DNA of 64,000 bases from Stutzerimonas kirkiae (GTDB lineage Bacteria > Pseudomonadota > Gammaproteobacteria > Pseudomonadales > Pseudomonadaceae), in the NCBI RefSeq assembly GCF_004327335.1, contig NZ_QJUO01000006.1:88234-152233 (forward strand). Reading direction: 5' to 3'. Position numbers and translations under genes: made by a program. Each line of letters starts with the position of its first letter. Positions within the stretch are counted from its first letter, which is position 1. Below the pieces are notes generated by a model. It was given only the letters and a program-made list of their open reading frames with translations. It ran no database searches and was not told where the DNA came from. Below, one piece after another: positions 18,401-27,057 of this stretch.

Positions 18401-18926
18401 AGATGGCACGCAGCAGGCGCGCCAGGTAATCGCGGTAGTCCGCCCAGTGCCTGGCGTGGTTCTCGGGCTCGCTCCAGTCGGGGTCGGCCAGTTGCCGCTC
18501 ATGCCCCATGAAGGCATCGACGGCGGCCACCGTGGAAATCGCGAAGCTGCCGCTTTCGAGCGGCTCCAGGATGTCCCGCGGAATGTGCGTCATGGCGCTG
18601 GGCCAGAGCCTGCCGTCGCGGCTCAGCAGAGCCTCGGTGACGACCGGTGTGACATGCCGTGGCAACCCCGTGTAGCCGGTACCATGTTCGAGGCTGGCGG
18701 AGAAGAGACAGGGCCGCAGCGACACCTGCACATGCTCGATATGTTCCGGTTCGTCGGCGAAGCACTGGGCCGCCGCCTGTTCGTCCAGTATGCCGCTGTG
18801 CAATGCGCTGCCGGGCTGGCGGAGGAATGTCTTCAGTTCCGTGGCGTTCAGGGTGCCGTTGTTGCGCTCCGCATCGGCCAGGCTGTTGCGCCAGTAGCTT
18901 GCGAACTTCAGTGCGTTGTCGTTCAT
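15438..18926 (-). CDS. SF1 helicase fused to PLD nuclease (type II Mokosh-like, MkoC candidate)
   Basis: 1162 residues from the ATG at 18926. Motifs in order: Walker A GPPGTGKTT (282-290), a long helical insertion (about 430-600), Walker B DEAGQ (691-695), GDTEQ (715-719), HALQG (911-915) and NVAVSRA (944-950), the COG1112 Upf1/Dna2-like SF1 set. The C-terminal about 150 residues carry a single HKD motif HSKLLMADD..GSFNW starting at residue 1104, a PLD-family nuclease. Helicase plus PLD in one chain is the published layout of type II Mokosh anti-phage protein MkoC. It is a lone gene with no partner kinase. Alternative: a housekeeping RNA/DNA repair helicase. Confidence 0.85.
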   Translation of the reverse strand: MNDNALKFASYWRNSLADAERNNGTLNATELKTFLRQPGSALHSGILDEQAAAQCFADEPEHIEHVQVSLRPCLFSASLEHGTGYTGLPRHVTPVVTEALLSRDGRLWPSAMTHIPRDILEPLESGSFAISTVAAVDAFMGHERQLADPDWSEPENHARHWADYRDYLARLLRAICADWPGEHDAYRHVPELLLQKKQAVTGASRHILALYDDLRHSRPDAPLFDRYAALDHAPPQARLPSAAGFAERLAHSHAQYPLADAQRDALSHLLLCPEGDILAVNGPPGTGKTTLLLSVIATLWAKAALAGPEAEPPVIVASSTNNQAVTNILDAFAKDFSSGSGPFAGRWLPQPKSFGAYLPAQGKEAEAFPKYQTAQFFNALETRDGLAEAKAHYLQKAALAFPEAPAPSVAQAVEWLRQRIVDAAGSLRALASAWAELSQARQALQQALAEQGDSAERRQRLSRQRDACHARQERLQRYLAQEPLLLALFGWLPAIARKRAACARLALHDAALPALDADQQGQAAGWRTLGDIETALATWSAHATFALDAEARHQQSLDQLAQTERLRLAAWTQALEALGPDFAARAAEIDLAGCDAMADTRLRFPIFLLTSHYWEGRWLLEMQEKLGEIEGSAGRTGKASVIPRWRRWMKITPCVVSTFYMLPRKLGTSRPRDGGWKTDYLYGFADLLIVDEAGQVQPEVAGASFALARKALVIGDTEQIEPICSNNTAVDKGNLVSAGLLASSADEAGYQRLASLGKSAASGSVMQIAQSASRYHYDTRLARGMYLYEHRRCYDGIVDYCNDLCYQGLLQPMRGNPQAPALPTLGYLHVAGICQRAQGRSRHNLLEAETIAAWLAEQRPQLEARYGKDLSRIVGIVTPFGAQTRAIEEACAAHGIDTGKGEQSVTVGTVHALQGAARPLILFSAVYSRHADGGFIDQRRSMLNVAVSRAEDSFLVFGDMDLFSLAQPGSPRALLARYLFARADNELLFAPSPRSDLLTPRTGLSHLHDAEEHDRFLLGSLARVAREIHIVSPWLKLARIRETGALAAMTAAAQRRVQVHVYTDRAFNLGDDEERLEARAQALEEAFAALRDAGIRTHALQRVHSKLLMADDELLCVGSFNWFSASRQPGYSRHETSMVYRGPDVAEEIETNLGSLARLMAP

Positions 18927-19055
18927 GGGGGCGCTGACAGACCTTCGGCAAATCCATGTGCAGGGCGCGACGGGATATGCCTGCGGCGCCACCGGAAAAT
19001 CCCGGGGAGCCTAGCGCAGATCGCCGACCGGCGTCGACCGTGGAGGGGCGTAGGG

Positions 19056-19211
19056 CAGGGCGATCGCGCTATGCGCGGCAAAACGCCGAAAACAGCGCTG
19101 GAAGGCTGGACGAAAGCGCGTGGCAACCGCTGTCTTTCGTCCAGCTTTCCAGCCTCCAGCGCTTTTATCGAAGCCCTTTCCTGTGAATAGCGGTATAGCG
19201 CAATCGCCCTG
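19056..19211. mobile_element. MITE-like element, full copy A (156 bp)
   Basis: The terminal inverted repeats are CAGGGCGATCGCGCTATGC at the left and, read from the right, CAGGGCGATTGCGCTATACC. Inside, GCTGGAAGGCTGGACGAAAG pairs with CTTTCGTCCAGC..CCAGCCTCCAGC to form a long hairpin. It has no coding capacity. A 15-bp direct repeat, GGGGCGTAGGGCAGG, overlaps both ends (19045-19059 and 19211-19225). Confidence 0.8.
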
Positions 19212-19246
19212 GGGCGTAGGGCAGGCACTGGCATGCCGCGATCCGA

Positions 19247-19287
19247 CGAAAAAGCCCCGCCTGGCGAACCAGAGCGGGGCTTTTTCG
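19247..19287. terminator. bidirectional rho-independent terminator after cyoE
   Basis: A perfect 14-bp stem, CGAAAAAGCCCCGC (19247-19260) with GCGGGGCTTTTTCG (19274-19287), around a 13-base loop. There are T runs on both strands. It ends the cyo operon (minus strand) and blocks read-through from the other side. Confidence 0.93.
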
Positions 19288-19307
19288 TGCTGCCGTGCGG
19301 TTGCGCG

Positions 19308-20261
19308 TCAGATGCGCGCCGCCACCACGGAGCAGAATCCTTTCTCGATATCCATGAACTGGTTGCACAGGTGGTTGATGGAGGTCACCAGCACCTGTTG
19401 CGGGTTGGAGGACTGGAAATCCACCGACATCATCACACTGAGCATGGTGATGGTGACGATGGAGAACACGAACAGCTTGCGCGCCCACACCCGGTCGTCC
19501 ACCGCCTTGTAGCCCGACACGCCCATCCACAGCCAGTAGGCGCCGCTCAGCGCGGCGACCACGAAGTAATTGTAGCCGGCGTAGCCGCTGATGGTCAGCA
19601 TCAGGGTGGCGACGATGAACGCGGCGATGTACAGCACGATATGCCGCTTGGCCGCCGAGATGCCCTTGATCACCGGCAGTACCGGGATGTTGGCCGCCTG
19701 GTAGTCGTTGAAGCGGAAGATCGCGATGGCATAGGAATGCGGCATCTGCCACAGGCTGAAGATCAGCAGCAGGATCGCCGCGCCCATGTCGAACTCGTTG
19801 CTGACGGCGCAGTAGCCGACCACCGGCGGGGCCGCGCCCGACAGGCTGCCGACCAGGGTGCCGTAGACCGAGTGGCGCTTCATCCACAGGCTGTAGACAC
19901 CGACATAGACGACGAAGCCCATCAGCACCAGCATGACCGCCAACAGGTTGGTGGCCAGGTAGAGCAGGGCGACGCCGGCAATGCCCAGGACACAGGCGTA
20001 GACGATGGCATGGGCTGGCGAGACCAGCCCCTTGACCATGACCCGGTTGCGGGTCCGCTCCATCTTCTGGTCGATATCCCGGTCGATGTAGTTGTTGAAC
20101 ACGCAACCCGATGCAATCACCAGCGACACGCCCAGCGCGGTTGCGATGAACAGCGCCAGGTCGATGTCACCCCGGGAAGCCAGGAAGAAGCCACCGGCCA
20201 CGGAAATCAGGTTCCCGAAGACGATCCCGGGCTTCACCAGGAGCAGGTATCGCTTGAGCAT
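19308..20261 (-). CDS. cyoE: protoheme IX farnesyltransferase (heme O synthase)
   Basis: 317 residues from the ATG at 20261, giving [20 protein letters not shown], the usual CyoE start; the in-frame ATG 9 bases upstream has no room for its ribosome site. UbiA-family membrane prenyltransferase with the metal/diphosphate motif [18 protein letters not shown] and a second Asp-rich loop around [14 protein letters not shown]. It adds a farnesyl chain to heme B, making heme O for the bo3 oxidase encoded just upstream. Last gene of the operon, followed by a strong terminator. Confidence 0.97.
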   Translation of the reverse strand: MLKRYLLLVKPGIVFGNLISVAGGFFLASRGDIDLALFIATALGVSLVIASGCVFNNYIDRDIDQKMERTRNRVMVKGLVSPAHAIVYACVLGIAGVALLYLATNLLAVMLVLMGFVVYVGVYSLWMKRHSVYGTLVGSLSGAAPPVVGYCAVSNEFDMGAAILLLIFSLWQMPHSYAIAIFRFNDYQAANIPVLPVIKGISAAKRHIVLYIAAFIVATLMLTISGYAGYNYFVVAALSGAYWLWMGVSGYKAVDDRVWARKLFVFSIVTITMLSVMMSVDFQSSNPQQVLVTSINHLCNQFMDIEKGFCSVVAARI

Positions 20262-20273
20262 GTGCCACATTCT

Positions 20274-20615
20274 TCAGTTGATCATCATGTGGTAGTGCAT
20301 GCTCCACATGACCCAGATCGACAGGCCGACCAGGAACACGATGAGCAGTACGGTGAAGATCATTGAAATGGTGTTCCAGCGCCCTTCCGAATCGGTGTTC
20401 ATGTGCAGGAAGTACACCAGGTGCACGAGGATCTGCACGATACCGAACAGCACGACGGTGATCAGGGTGGCACCACGGCTCAGGTTCAGCAGTTCCGGGT
20501 ACATGATCAGCGCGAACGGGATTACCGTGAGGATCACCGACAGGATGAAACCGATCAGGTATTCCTTGGCGCTGCCGTGGCTTTCGCCAGCCGAATTGGT
20601 GTGTTCGTGAGCCAT
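20274..20615 (-). CDS. cyoD: cytochrome bo3 ubiquinol oxidase subunit IV
   Basis: 113 residues from the ATG at 20615 ([20 protein letters not shown]) with three membrane helices (IGFILSVILTVIPFALIM, ITVVLFGIVQILVHLVYFLH, TISMIFTVLLIVFLVGLSIW). The length and helix pattern match CyoD, a small subunit that helps copper loading and assembly of the oxidase. Its start overlaps the cyoC stop by one base (TGATG in reverse), typical of coupled translation. Confidence 0.97.
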   Translation of the reverse strand: MAHEHTNSAGESHGSAKEYLIGFILSVILTVIPFALIMYPELLNLSRGATLITVVLFGIVQILVHLVYFLHMNTDSEGRWNTISMIFTVLLIVFLVGLSIWVMWSMHYHMMIN

Positions 20616-21241
20616 CACAGCACTCCCAGCAGGTAAACGACGGTAAATACGCAGATCCAGACCACATCGAGGAAGTGCCAGAACAGGCTGAGCAGGCCGA
20701 TGCGTACCTTGTTGGTGTCGGTCAGGCCACGGCTGCTGACTTGCAGCATCAGTACGATCATCCACAGCAGGCCGGCGGTCACGTGCAGGCCGTGGGTGCC
20801 GACCAGGGTGAAGAACGCCGACCAGTAGGCGCTGGTGGTGGGACCGGCGCCTTCGTGGATCAGGTGGCTGAACTCGTACAGCTCGATGCTGAGGAAGATC
20901 GCCCCGAATACGAAGGTGACGCCGAGCCAGCGCAGTACCGCTCCCTTGTCACCGCGGTAGGTGGCGAGCATCGCCATGCCGTAGGTGATACTGGAGAACA
21001 GCAGGGCGAACGTCTCGATCAGTACCAGGTGCAGGCCCGGGCCGAGCATTTCCTTCGCGGTGGGGCCACCGGCGAAGGCATTGCTCAGCACCGCGAAGGT
21101 GGCGAACAGCGTGGCGAAGATCAGCAGGTCGGTCATCAGGTAGACCCAGAAGCCGAACAGCTTTATCCCGCTGGTGTCGTGGTGATGCTCATGGTCGTGA
21201 CCATGAGCGTCGTGGTTGTGAGTAGTTTCGATAGAGGACAT
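20615..21241 (-). CDS. cyoC: cytochrome bo3 ubiquinol oxidase subunit III
   Basis: 208 residues, five membrane helices, with a His-rich N-terminus ([20 protein letters not shown]) before [20 protein letters not shown]. It belongs to the heme-copper oxidase subunit III family and contains [15 protein letters not shown]. It stabilises the catalytic subunit and may form the proton entry path. The His cluster is richer than in E. coli. It lies 3 bases after cyoB. Confidence 0.97.
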   Translation of the reverse strand: MSSIETTHNHDAHGHDHEHHHDTSGIKLFGFWVYLMTDLLIFATLFATFAVLSNAFAGGPTAKEMLGPGLHLVLIETFALLFSSITYGMAMLATYRGDKGAVLRWLGVTFVFGAIFLSIELYEFSHLIHEGAGPTTSAYWSAFFTLVGTHGLHVTAGLLWMIVLMLQVSSRGLTDTNKVRIGLLSLFWHFLDVVWICVFTVVYLLGVL

Positions 21242-21244
21242 CGG

Positions 21245-23233
21245 TTATGCCTTTACGACTGCGTTGGCTTTGGCTTGTTGATGAGCCAGTTCGATACGGG
21301 CGATCTCGTCGGGCTGGACGTAGTAATCGATATCGTCGTCGTAGGAACGCACGATGAAACTGATTACCGCGCCGGCCAGGCCGACGATGGCCAGCCACCA
21401 GATGTGCCAGATCAGCGCGAAACCCATGGCCGAGCAGAATAGCGCCACGATCAGGCCATTGCCGGTGTTCTTCGGCATGTGGATCGGCTCGTAGTGCTCG
21501 GGCACCGGCGCCAGCGCCACACCGGCCTTCTTGGCCTCGTGGAAGGCGTCGATCTTGTCGGCGGTCGGGATCACGGCGAAGTTGTAGAACGGCGGTGGCG
21601 AAGAGGTCGACCATTCCAGGGTACGGCCATCCCACGGGTCGCCGGTGACATCGCGGTTCTCGTTGCGCTTGACGATACTGGCGAGGATCTGCACCACAGT
21701 GAAGACGATACCGATACCGATCAGCACCGCACCGACCACGGCGACCTGCACCCAGGGGGTCCAGTCCGGGTTGTCGAAGTGGTTCAGGCGACGGGTCATG
21801 CCCATGAAGCCCAGCACGTACATCGGCATGAAGGCGAAGTAGAAGCCGATCAGCCAGCACCAGAAGGAGTAGCGGCCGAAACGGTCGATCAGCTTGAAGC
21901 CGAAGGCTTTCGGGAACCAGTAGGTGATGCCCACCAGGTAGCCGAACACCGCGCCGCCGATGATCACGTTATGGAAGTGCGCGATCAGGAACAGGCTGTT
22001 GTGCAGCACGAAGTCCGCCGCCGGCACCGCCAGCAACACGCCGGTCATGCCGCCGATGGAGAAGGTGACCAGGAAGCCCAGCACCATCCAGGTCATCGAG
22101 TTCAGCTCGTAGCGACCTCGGTAGATGGTGAACAGCCAGGTGAAGATCTTCACCCCGGTGGGGATGGCGATGATCGAGGTCATGATGCCGAAGAAGGCGT
22201 TGACGTTGGCGCCGGAGCCCATGGTGAAGAAGTGGTGCAGCCAGACCACGAAGGACAGCACGCCGATGGCGGCGGTGGCCCAGACCATCGAGGTGTAGCC
22301 GAACAGTTTCTTGCGCGAGAAGGTGGCGACCACTTCCGAGAACACGCCGAACGCCGGCAGGATCAGGATGTACACCTCGGGGTGGCCCCAGATCCAGAAC
22401 AGGTTGACGTACATCATCGGATTCCCACCAAGCTCATTGGTGAAGAAGTGGAAGTCCAGGTAGCGGTCGAGGGTCAGCATGGCCAGCGCAGCGGTCAGCG
22501 GCGGGAAGGCGCCGGCGATGAGGACGCAGGTGATGAGGATGGTCCAGGTGAAGATCGGCATCTTCATCAGGCTCATGCCGGGGGCGCGCATCTTCATGAT
22601 GGTGGCGATGAAGTTGACGGCGGTCAGGGTCGTTCCCAGCCCCGATAGCTGCATGCTCCAGATGTAGTAGTCCATCCCCACCCCGGGACTGTATTCGATC
22701 CCCGATAGTGGCGGGTAGGCGACCCAGCCGGTCTTGGCGAACTCGCCCAGGCCCAGCGACAGGTTGATCAGTACCGCGCCGCCGACGAACAGCCAGAAGC
22801 TCAGCGAGTTCAGGTAGGGGAAGGCGACGTCGCGGGCGCCGATCTGCAGCGGCACGACGATGTTCATCAGGCCGGTGACCAGTGGCATCGCCACGAAGAT
22901 CAGCATGATGATGCCGTGGGCGGTGAAGATCTGGTCGTAGTGCTCGGGCGGCAGGTAGCCCTGGTTGTCACCGTGGGCCATGGCCAGGTGGGTACGCATC
23001 ATGATGGCGTCGGCGAAGCCGCGCACCAGCATGACCAGGGCGACGATGATGTACATCACGCCGATCTTCTTGTGGTCCACCGAGGTGAACCATTCTTTCC
23101 ACAGGTAGCCCCACTTCTTGAAGTAGGTCAGCGCCGCGACCACCGCCAGGCCACCCAGCGCAATCACTGCGAGGGTGATCATGACGATCGGCTCGTGATA
23201 CGGCACCGCATCCAGAGTCAGTTTTCCAAGCAT
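21245..23233 (-). CDS. cyoB: cytochrome bo3 ubiquinol oxidase subunit I
   Basis: 662 residues, almost the same length as E. coli CyoB (663), about 15 helices. Heme and copper ligands are visible: His in [15 protein letters not shown] (low-spin heme), [15 protein letters not shown] (CuB His cross-linked to Tyr), [11 protein letters not shown] (two CuB His) and [12 protein letters not shown] (high- and low-spin heme His). It reduces O2 to water with electrons from ubiquinol while pumping protons. Confidence 0.98.
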   Translation of the reverse strand: MLGKLTLDAVPYHEPIVMITLAVIALGGLAVVAALTYFKKWGYLWKEWFTSVDHKKIGVMYIIVALVMLVRGFADAIMMRTHLAMAHGDNQGYLPPEHYDQIFTAHGIIMLIFVAMPLVTGLMNIVVPLQIGARDVAFPYLNSLSFWLFVGGAVLINLSLGLGEFAKTGWVAYPPLSGIEYSPGVGMDYYIWSMQLSGLGTTLTAVNFIATIMKMRAPGMSLMKMPIFTWTILITCVLIAGAFPPLTAALAMLTLDRYLDFHFFTNELGGNPMMYVNLFWIWGHPEVYILILPAFGVFSEVVATFSRKKLFGYTSMVWATAAIGVLSFVVWLHHFFTMGSGANVNAFFGIMTSIIAIPTGVKIFTWLFTIYRGRYELNSMTWMVLGFLVTFSIGGMTGVLLAVPAADFVLHNSLFLIAHFHNVIIGGAVFGYLVGITYWFPKAFGFKLIDRFGRYSFWCWLIGFYFAFMPMYVLGFMGMTRRLNHFDNPDWTPWVQVAVVGAVLIGIGIVFTVVQILASIVKRNENRDVTGDPWDGRTLEWSTSSPPPFYNFAVIPTADKIDAFHEAKKAGVALAPVPEHYEPIHMPKNTGNGLIVALFCSAMGFALIWHIWWLAIVGLAGAVISFIVRSYDDDIDYYVQPDEIARIELAHQQAKANAVVKA

Positions 23234-23235
23234 CT

Positions 23236-24162
23236 CTATTCCTCCGCGCCGGCTTCGCTGTGCGCAGTCGTACTTTCAGGTTCTTTCGTGTCCAGGCCGA
23301 CGACGTACTGGCCGATGACCGTCTTGAACAGATTGGGTTCGACCTGGCCGTAGTACTTGACCGGGTGGATCGGGTAGCGGTGGTTGACCATCTCGCCGCG
23401 CTCGCCGAGTTTCTTGAAGGCGGCGAAGTCGAGGGTCTCGTCCGCGCCACGGGCCTTCTCGAGCCACTCTTCGAAGGCCTGGTCGCTGACCGAGTGCGTG
23501 GTGAAGCGCATGGCCGAGAAGCCGATACCGCTGTAGTTGCCGGACTGGCCGAAGAACTCGCCCTGCTCGTTGGCGATCAGGTTGAGCTGGGTGCGCTGGC
23601 CGCCCATGGCGTAGATCATGCCGCCCAGTTGCGGGATCGACAGGGTGTTCATGGTGGTGTCGGAGGTGATGTGGAAGGTCACCGGGGTCTTCTCCGGGAT
23701 CACCAGCTCATTGACCACCGCGACGCCCTGTTCCGGGTAGATGAACAGCCACTTCCAGTCGAGGGACACCACTTCGACATGCAGCGGCGGCTTGTCGGAG
23801 TCGAGCGGACGGTAGGGGTCGAGGGAGTGCGAAGTCTTCCAGATGAGCACCGCCAGGATGGCGACGATGATCAGCGGAACACCCCAGACGACCAGCTCGA
23901 TCTTGTACGAATGCGACCATTCGGGCGTGTAGCTGGCATCCTTGTTGGTGGAGCGGTAACGCCAGCCGAACACGAAGGTCATGATGATCACGGGGATGAC
24001 CACGATCAGCATCAGTCCGACGGCAATCAGGATCAGCCTGCCCTGTTCGGCGCCGACCTGCCCCTTGGAGTCGAACAGCGCCCAGTCACAACCGCTCAGG
24101 GCAGCCAGGGCGAATGTCATCAGGAGCAGGCGTAGATAGCGATGGCACTTCTCTTCTTTCAT
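23236..24162 (-). CDS. cyoA: cytochrome bo3 ubiquinol oxidase subunit II (lipoprotein)
   Basis: 308 residues from the ATG at 24162. The lipobox ALSGC lies at about residues 21-25, followed by two membrane helices and a periplasmic cupredoxin-like domain ([20 protein letters not shown], then [20 protein letters not shown]). As in other quinol oxidases the CuA ligands are absent, which separates it from cytochrome c oxidases. First gene of cyoABCDE. A longer in-frame start at 24306 was rejected because it would destroy the lipoprotein signal. Confidence 0.97.
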   Translation of the reverse strand: MKEEKCHRYLRLLLMTFALAALSGCDWALFDSKGQVGAEQGRLILIAVGLMLIVVIPVIIMTFVFGWRYRSTNKDASYTPEWSHSYKIELVVWGVPLIIVAILAVLIWKTSHSLDPYRPLDSDKPPLHVEVVSLDWKWLFIYPEQGVAVVNELVIPEKTPVTFHITSDTTMNTLSIPQLGGMIYAMGGQRTQLNLIANEQGEFFGQSGNYSGIGFSAMRFTTHSVSDQAFEEWLEKARGADETLDFAAFKKLGERGEMVNHRYPIHPVKYYGQVEPNLFKTVIGQYVVGLDTKEPESTTAHSEAGAEE

Positions 24163-24522
24163 TTCACGACTCTTCAGCAAAGTGATGTCCCACACCCCGG
24201 ACTCATGCGGACCGCTTGCACGGCACACGCTGGGGTATCCGGTGAAAAAAGCCTGTCGAGGCCTGGAGACTGCACGCGAGTCAGCCTGAAAGCCTGTCGG
24301 GGTCATGCGAGGGGCAACATGATGATGTTGGAAAACGCCGGGTGCAAATCAATATCGATTGTTGGTAGTTGTAAATATCCATTTGAAATGTAATGGATTA
24401 AGCCTCCTGGGGACTGTGGGCGTAGAATTGTAGGGGCCTGGCGAGGTCATCCAGGTGGCGGTAGGACTGCATGGGCGGTACCGAATGCGACAATGCGTCG
24501 CACTTTGCGACCCCGTGCCGCA
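24163..24522. other. cyoA upstream region, no gene
   Basis: 360 bases between cyoA and the next operon end. An AT-rich stretch (about 24340-24395) contains TCAATATCGATTG, which loosely resembles an inverted FNR/Anr half-site pair but has the wrong arm order. No clear promoter is visible. Confidence 0.3.
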
Positions 24523-25116
24523 TCATGTTCCCCAGTCGCAGTAGCAGCCAACGGCCAGGTTGCTGGACAGCGACAGCTTGCGGCCCGAGGTCAGCGCATC
24601 GAGTACCGGCTCGACGAAACTGTTGCTGGAGTTGCACACCAACCCTTCGCTGTAGGGGCCGGCATAGGCCAGCTCGCCGTCCTTGTCCCAGATCGCCAGC
24701 GCCGGGCTCGCTGGCAGCGCCTCCATCCCCTCGATGGCCGGCAGCGCCTTCATATGGCCTTGCAGGAAGGGCGCGAGTTCGCCACTGCTGCCCGGCCTCT
24801 GCACGCTGTAGAACTCGATGCCGGCGAAGCGGTAGATACCGATCAGGTAGCGCAGGTGGGCATCGGGCTCCTTGTTGCAGCGCTTGCAGGCCGGGTCCCA
24901 GAAATGCACCACGCGGATCGGCCCCGGCCCGGCCAGTTCGGGCGGCAGGCGCAGCGTCTCGCCATGGAAGAACACCGCCTGTTCGCTGTAGGGGCGCAGG
25001 TAGGCGGCGCCGGTACGCCACCAGATCAGTGTGATGGCCAGCAGGATCAGCAGGATCAACGCGATGACCAGGTGCTTGAAGGTCAGCCGCTGCACGGCAC
25101 TGCGCAGCAGGCTCAT
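24523..25116 (-). CDS. DUF6436 thioredoxin-like membrane-anchored protein
   Basis: 197 residues: one N-terminal membrane anchor (LVIALILLILLAITLIWW) and a periplasmic thioredoxin-like domain with the redox motif CKRC in VHFWDPACKRCNKEPDAHLR. A second pair of cysteines (VCNSS and CYCDWGT at the C-terminus) is unusual. Likely a thiol/disulfide or cofactor-handling protein in the periplasm; target unknown. It overlaps the upstream small gene by 4 bases. Confidence 0.8.
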   Translation of the reverse strand: MSLLRSAVQRLTFKHLVIALILLILLAITLIWWRTGAAYLRPYSEQAVFFHGETLRLPPELAGPGPIRVVHFWDPACKRCNKEPDAHLRYLIGIYRFAGIEFYSVQRPGSSGELAPFLQGHMKALPAIEGMEALPASPALAIWDKDGELAYAGPYSEGLVCNSSNSFVEPVLDALTSGRKLSLSSNLAVGCYCDWGT

Positions 25117-25376
25117 GGCTCACGTCCGAACTTGCGTTTGAACTGCTTCTCCATTTCCTTGCAACTGTCGCGGGTGAAGCTGCGCTCGGTGTCCTCGGCG
25201 CGTTGCCAGCACAGCTCGATCGCCTGGCGCTCGTTGGCCTCGATCGCTTCATCCTGCGGCTTGGTCATGATGTAGATGATCGCGGTATAGACCAGCGCGA
25301 TAAAGGCCAGCCCGGCCAGCAACAGCCCGAGGCAACCACGCCGGCTGAGCGCCGTGGACCTGTCTTTTTCACCCAT
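25113..25376 (-). CDS. small single-pass membrane protein of unknown function
   Basis: 87 residues from the ATG at 25376; AGAGGTGGTG upstream serves as ribosome site and made me prefer it over the GTG at 25385. One membrane helix (GCLGLLLAGLAFIALVYTAI) and a charged soluble tail with two cysteines (ELCWQRAED, RDSCKEME). It overlaps the DUF6436 gene (ATGA), so the two products probably work together. I recognise no family. Confidence 0.75.
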   Translation of the reverse strand: MGEKDRSTALSRRGCLGLLLAGLAFIALVYTAIIYIMTKPQDEAIEANERQAIELCWQRAEDTERSFTRDSCKEMEKQFKRKFGREP

Positions 25377-25518
25377 GATCACCACCTCTGTGCACGAAGA
25401 GGCGGCAATCTAGCATTTTTGGCCGGGAATGAGAGGCATCCCTTTCCGGGGGCCACGGCTTGCAACATATCGGCCGGCTTTCCGTGCGGTACCCTGCGAC
25501 GACCCTGGCTGCAGTTTC

Positions 25519-26700
25519 TCAGGGGCGAGCCCTGCGCAGCAGGTACAGGCTGAGCGCCATGCCGGCCAAGGCCAGCAGGGCCGCCACCAGGAAGATCGAG
25601 GCATAGCCGAAGGCGCTGGCGACCACCCCCATCAAGGGCCCGGCGAGCCCCAGCGCCAGGTCGAAGAACAGCGCATAGGCGCCGAGCGCCGAGCTGCGGC
25701 TGGCGGCGGGAATGCGTGCGATCACCTCGACGCCGAGCGCCGGATAGACCAGCGACAGGCCGGCGCCGGTCAGCGCCGCGCCGCAGAGCGCGAGCCACGG
25801 GGCTGGGGCCAGCCACAGCAGGAGCAGGCCGCTGCTCTCGATGGCCAGGCAGATCGCCGCGACACGGTAGCCGCTGTGGCGCTTGATGGCGTCGGACAAC
25901 AGCAGCCGGGCACCGATGAAGGCCAGGCCGAAGGCCGAAAGGCAGTACGCGGCATGCTCCCAGCCGAGGCTGGCGTAATACAGGGTGATGAAGGTCGCCA
26001 GGGTGCCGAAGCCGATCGAGCCGAACCCCAGTGCGACGCCATTCGGTGCGACGGTCAGGAATACATTGCGAAAGGGCATGCGCAGGCCCTGTACGAGCGG
26101 CGCGGGTGTCTTGCCCCGGGCCAGCGACAGGGCGCCTATACCGAGCAGGGCGACCAGGCTGCCAAGACTCCACAGGCCGAGGTTGGCGACCATCAGTACG
26201 CCCAGGGGCGCCCCCAGGGCGATGCCACCATAGGCTGCGATGCCGTTCCAGGAAATCACCCGGGCGGTATTCTCCGCGCCGAAACGGCCGATGCCCCAAC
26301 TGATCGCACCTGTACCGACCAGCCCCAGGGACATGCCCAGGATCACGCGGCCGACGAGCAGGGTGCCGGTGCCGAGCAAGGGGGCCTGGAGGTGCAGGGT
26401 GGTCGAGATCAGTGTCAAGGCCCCGCTTGCGGCGCAGCCCGCCAGTCCCAGGAGCACGGCGTACTTGGGGCCATTGCGGTCCGCCACGGCGCCGGTGACG
26501 GGCCTGGACAGCAGAGTGGCGAGGTATTGCGTGCCGATGACCACACCCGCCATCACCGAGCCATGGCCGAGCCCATCGAGAACGTAGCCGGGCAACACGG
26601 CCAGGGGCAGGCCGGCGCAGAGATAACCGACGAATGCAAAGACCACGATGGAGACGATTTGCCGGGTCGTTGCAGCGGCGAGCGGCGGATGGGCAGCCAT
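25519..26700 (-). CDS. MFS transporter (YhhS/YfcJ-like)
   Basis: 393 residues from the ATG at 26700 ([20 protein letters not shown]), twelve predicted helices, with the MFS motif between helices 2 and 3 ([20 protein letters not shown]). It resembles the YhhS/YfcJ sugar-efflux-type group, to which arabinose or drug efflux has been assigned in other bacteria. The longer upstream frame to 27024 has no membrane-protein character and was not used. Substrate unknown. Confidence 0.88.
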   Translation of the reverse strand: MAAHPPLAAATTRQIVSIVVFAFVGYLCAGLPLAVLPGYVLDGLGHGSVMAGVVIGTQYLATLLSRPVTGAVADRNGPKYAVLLGLAGCAASGALTLISTTLHLQAPLLGTGTLLVGRVILGMSLGLVGTGAISWGIGRFGAENTARVISWNGIAAYGGIALGAPLGVLMVANLGLWSLGSLVALLGIGALSLARGKTPAPLVQGLRMPFRNVFLTVAPNGVALGFGSIGFGTLATFITLYYASLGWEHAAYCLSAFGLAFIGARLLLSDAIKRHSGYRVAAICLAIESSGLLLLWLAPAPWLALCGAALTGAGLSLVYPALGVEVIARIPAASRSSALGAYALFFDLALGLAGPLMGVVASAFGYASIFLVAALLALAGMALSLYLLRRARP

Positions 26701-27057
26701 GGAAAACCTTACCTTGTGTCGCACGGTGGCGCGGAGAGGCGCCATCATCGCCCTGGCGACCCGCCGAGGAAAGACCCCGGCCCTTCGGGTCGTGCGAGCA
26801 ATAGCTCCCGCTGTCGTCGCAGGACTTGGCAAGGGAGCGACCATTGCCTGCGTCCTGCGCACTCTCCAGGGATGGGGTGAATGCCGCAAGCCTGTCGGCA
26901 ACGGGCGCGGCCTGACCGGGGCTATTTCTCGCGGCCACGCAGCTTGCGCCGAAACGCCAACAGACCCCGGGCGGGTGCGCCGCGCGTACCGGGGATGGCG
27001 GGCGTCGATCGTCCAGGTGCGCACGGCGCACCCGCGATGCAGCCAGCCATTGCGCGA
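26701..27057. other. intergenic region with a REP-like unit
   Basis: 357 bases without a convincing gene. It holds a small hairpin (GACCCCGGCCCTTCGGGTCG, about 26777) and, near 27017-27035, one REP-like unit GGTGCGCACGGCGCACC. Confidence 0.4.

Noticed and set aside
19045..19225. 15-bp direct repeats GGGGCGTAGGGCAGG around MITE copy A as a target duplication
   Set aside because: They overlap the terminal repeats and copies B and C show nothing alike, so they are more likely local sequence than a TSD.
24340..24395. FNR/Anr box upstream of cyoA
   Set aside because: The half-sites are in the wrong order and spacing compared with TTGAT-N4-ATCAA.
25379..27031. 550-codon minus-strand frame covering the MFS gene in another frame
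   Set aside because: Pro/Arg-rich shadow; the MFS frame has clear membrane helices and family motifs.
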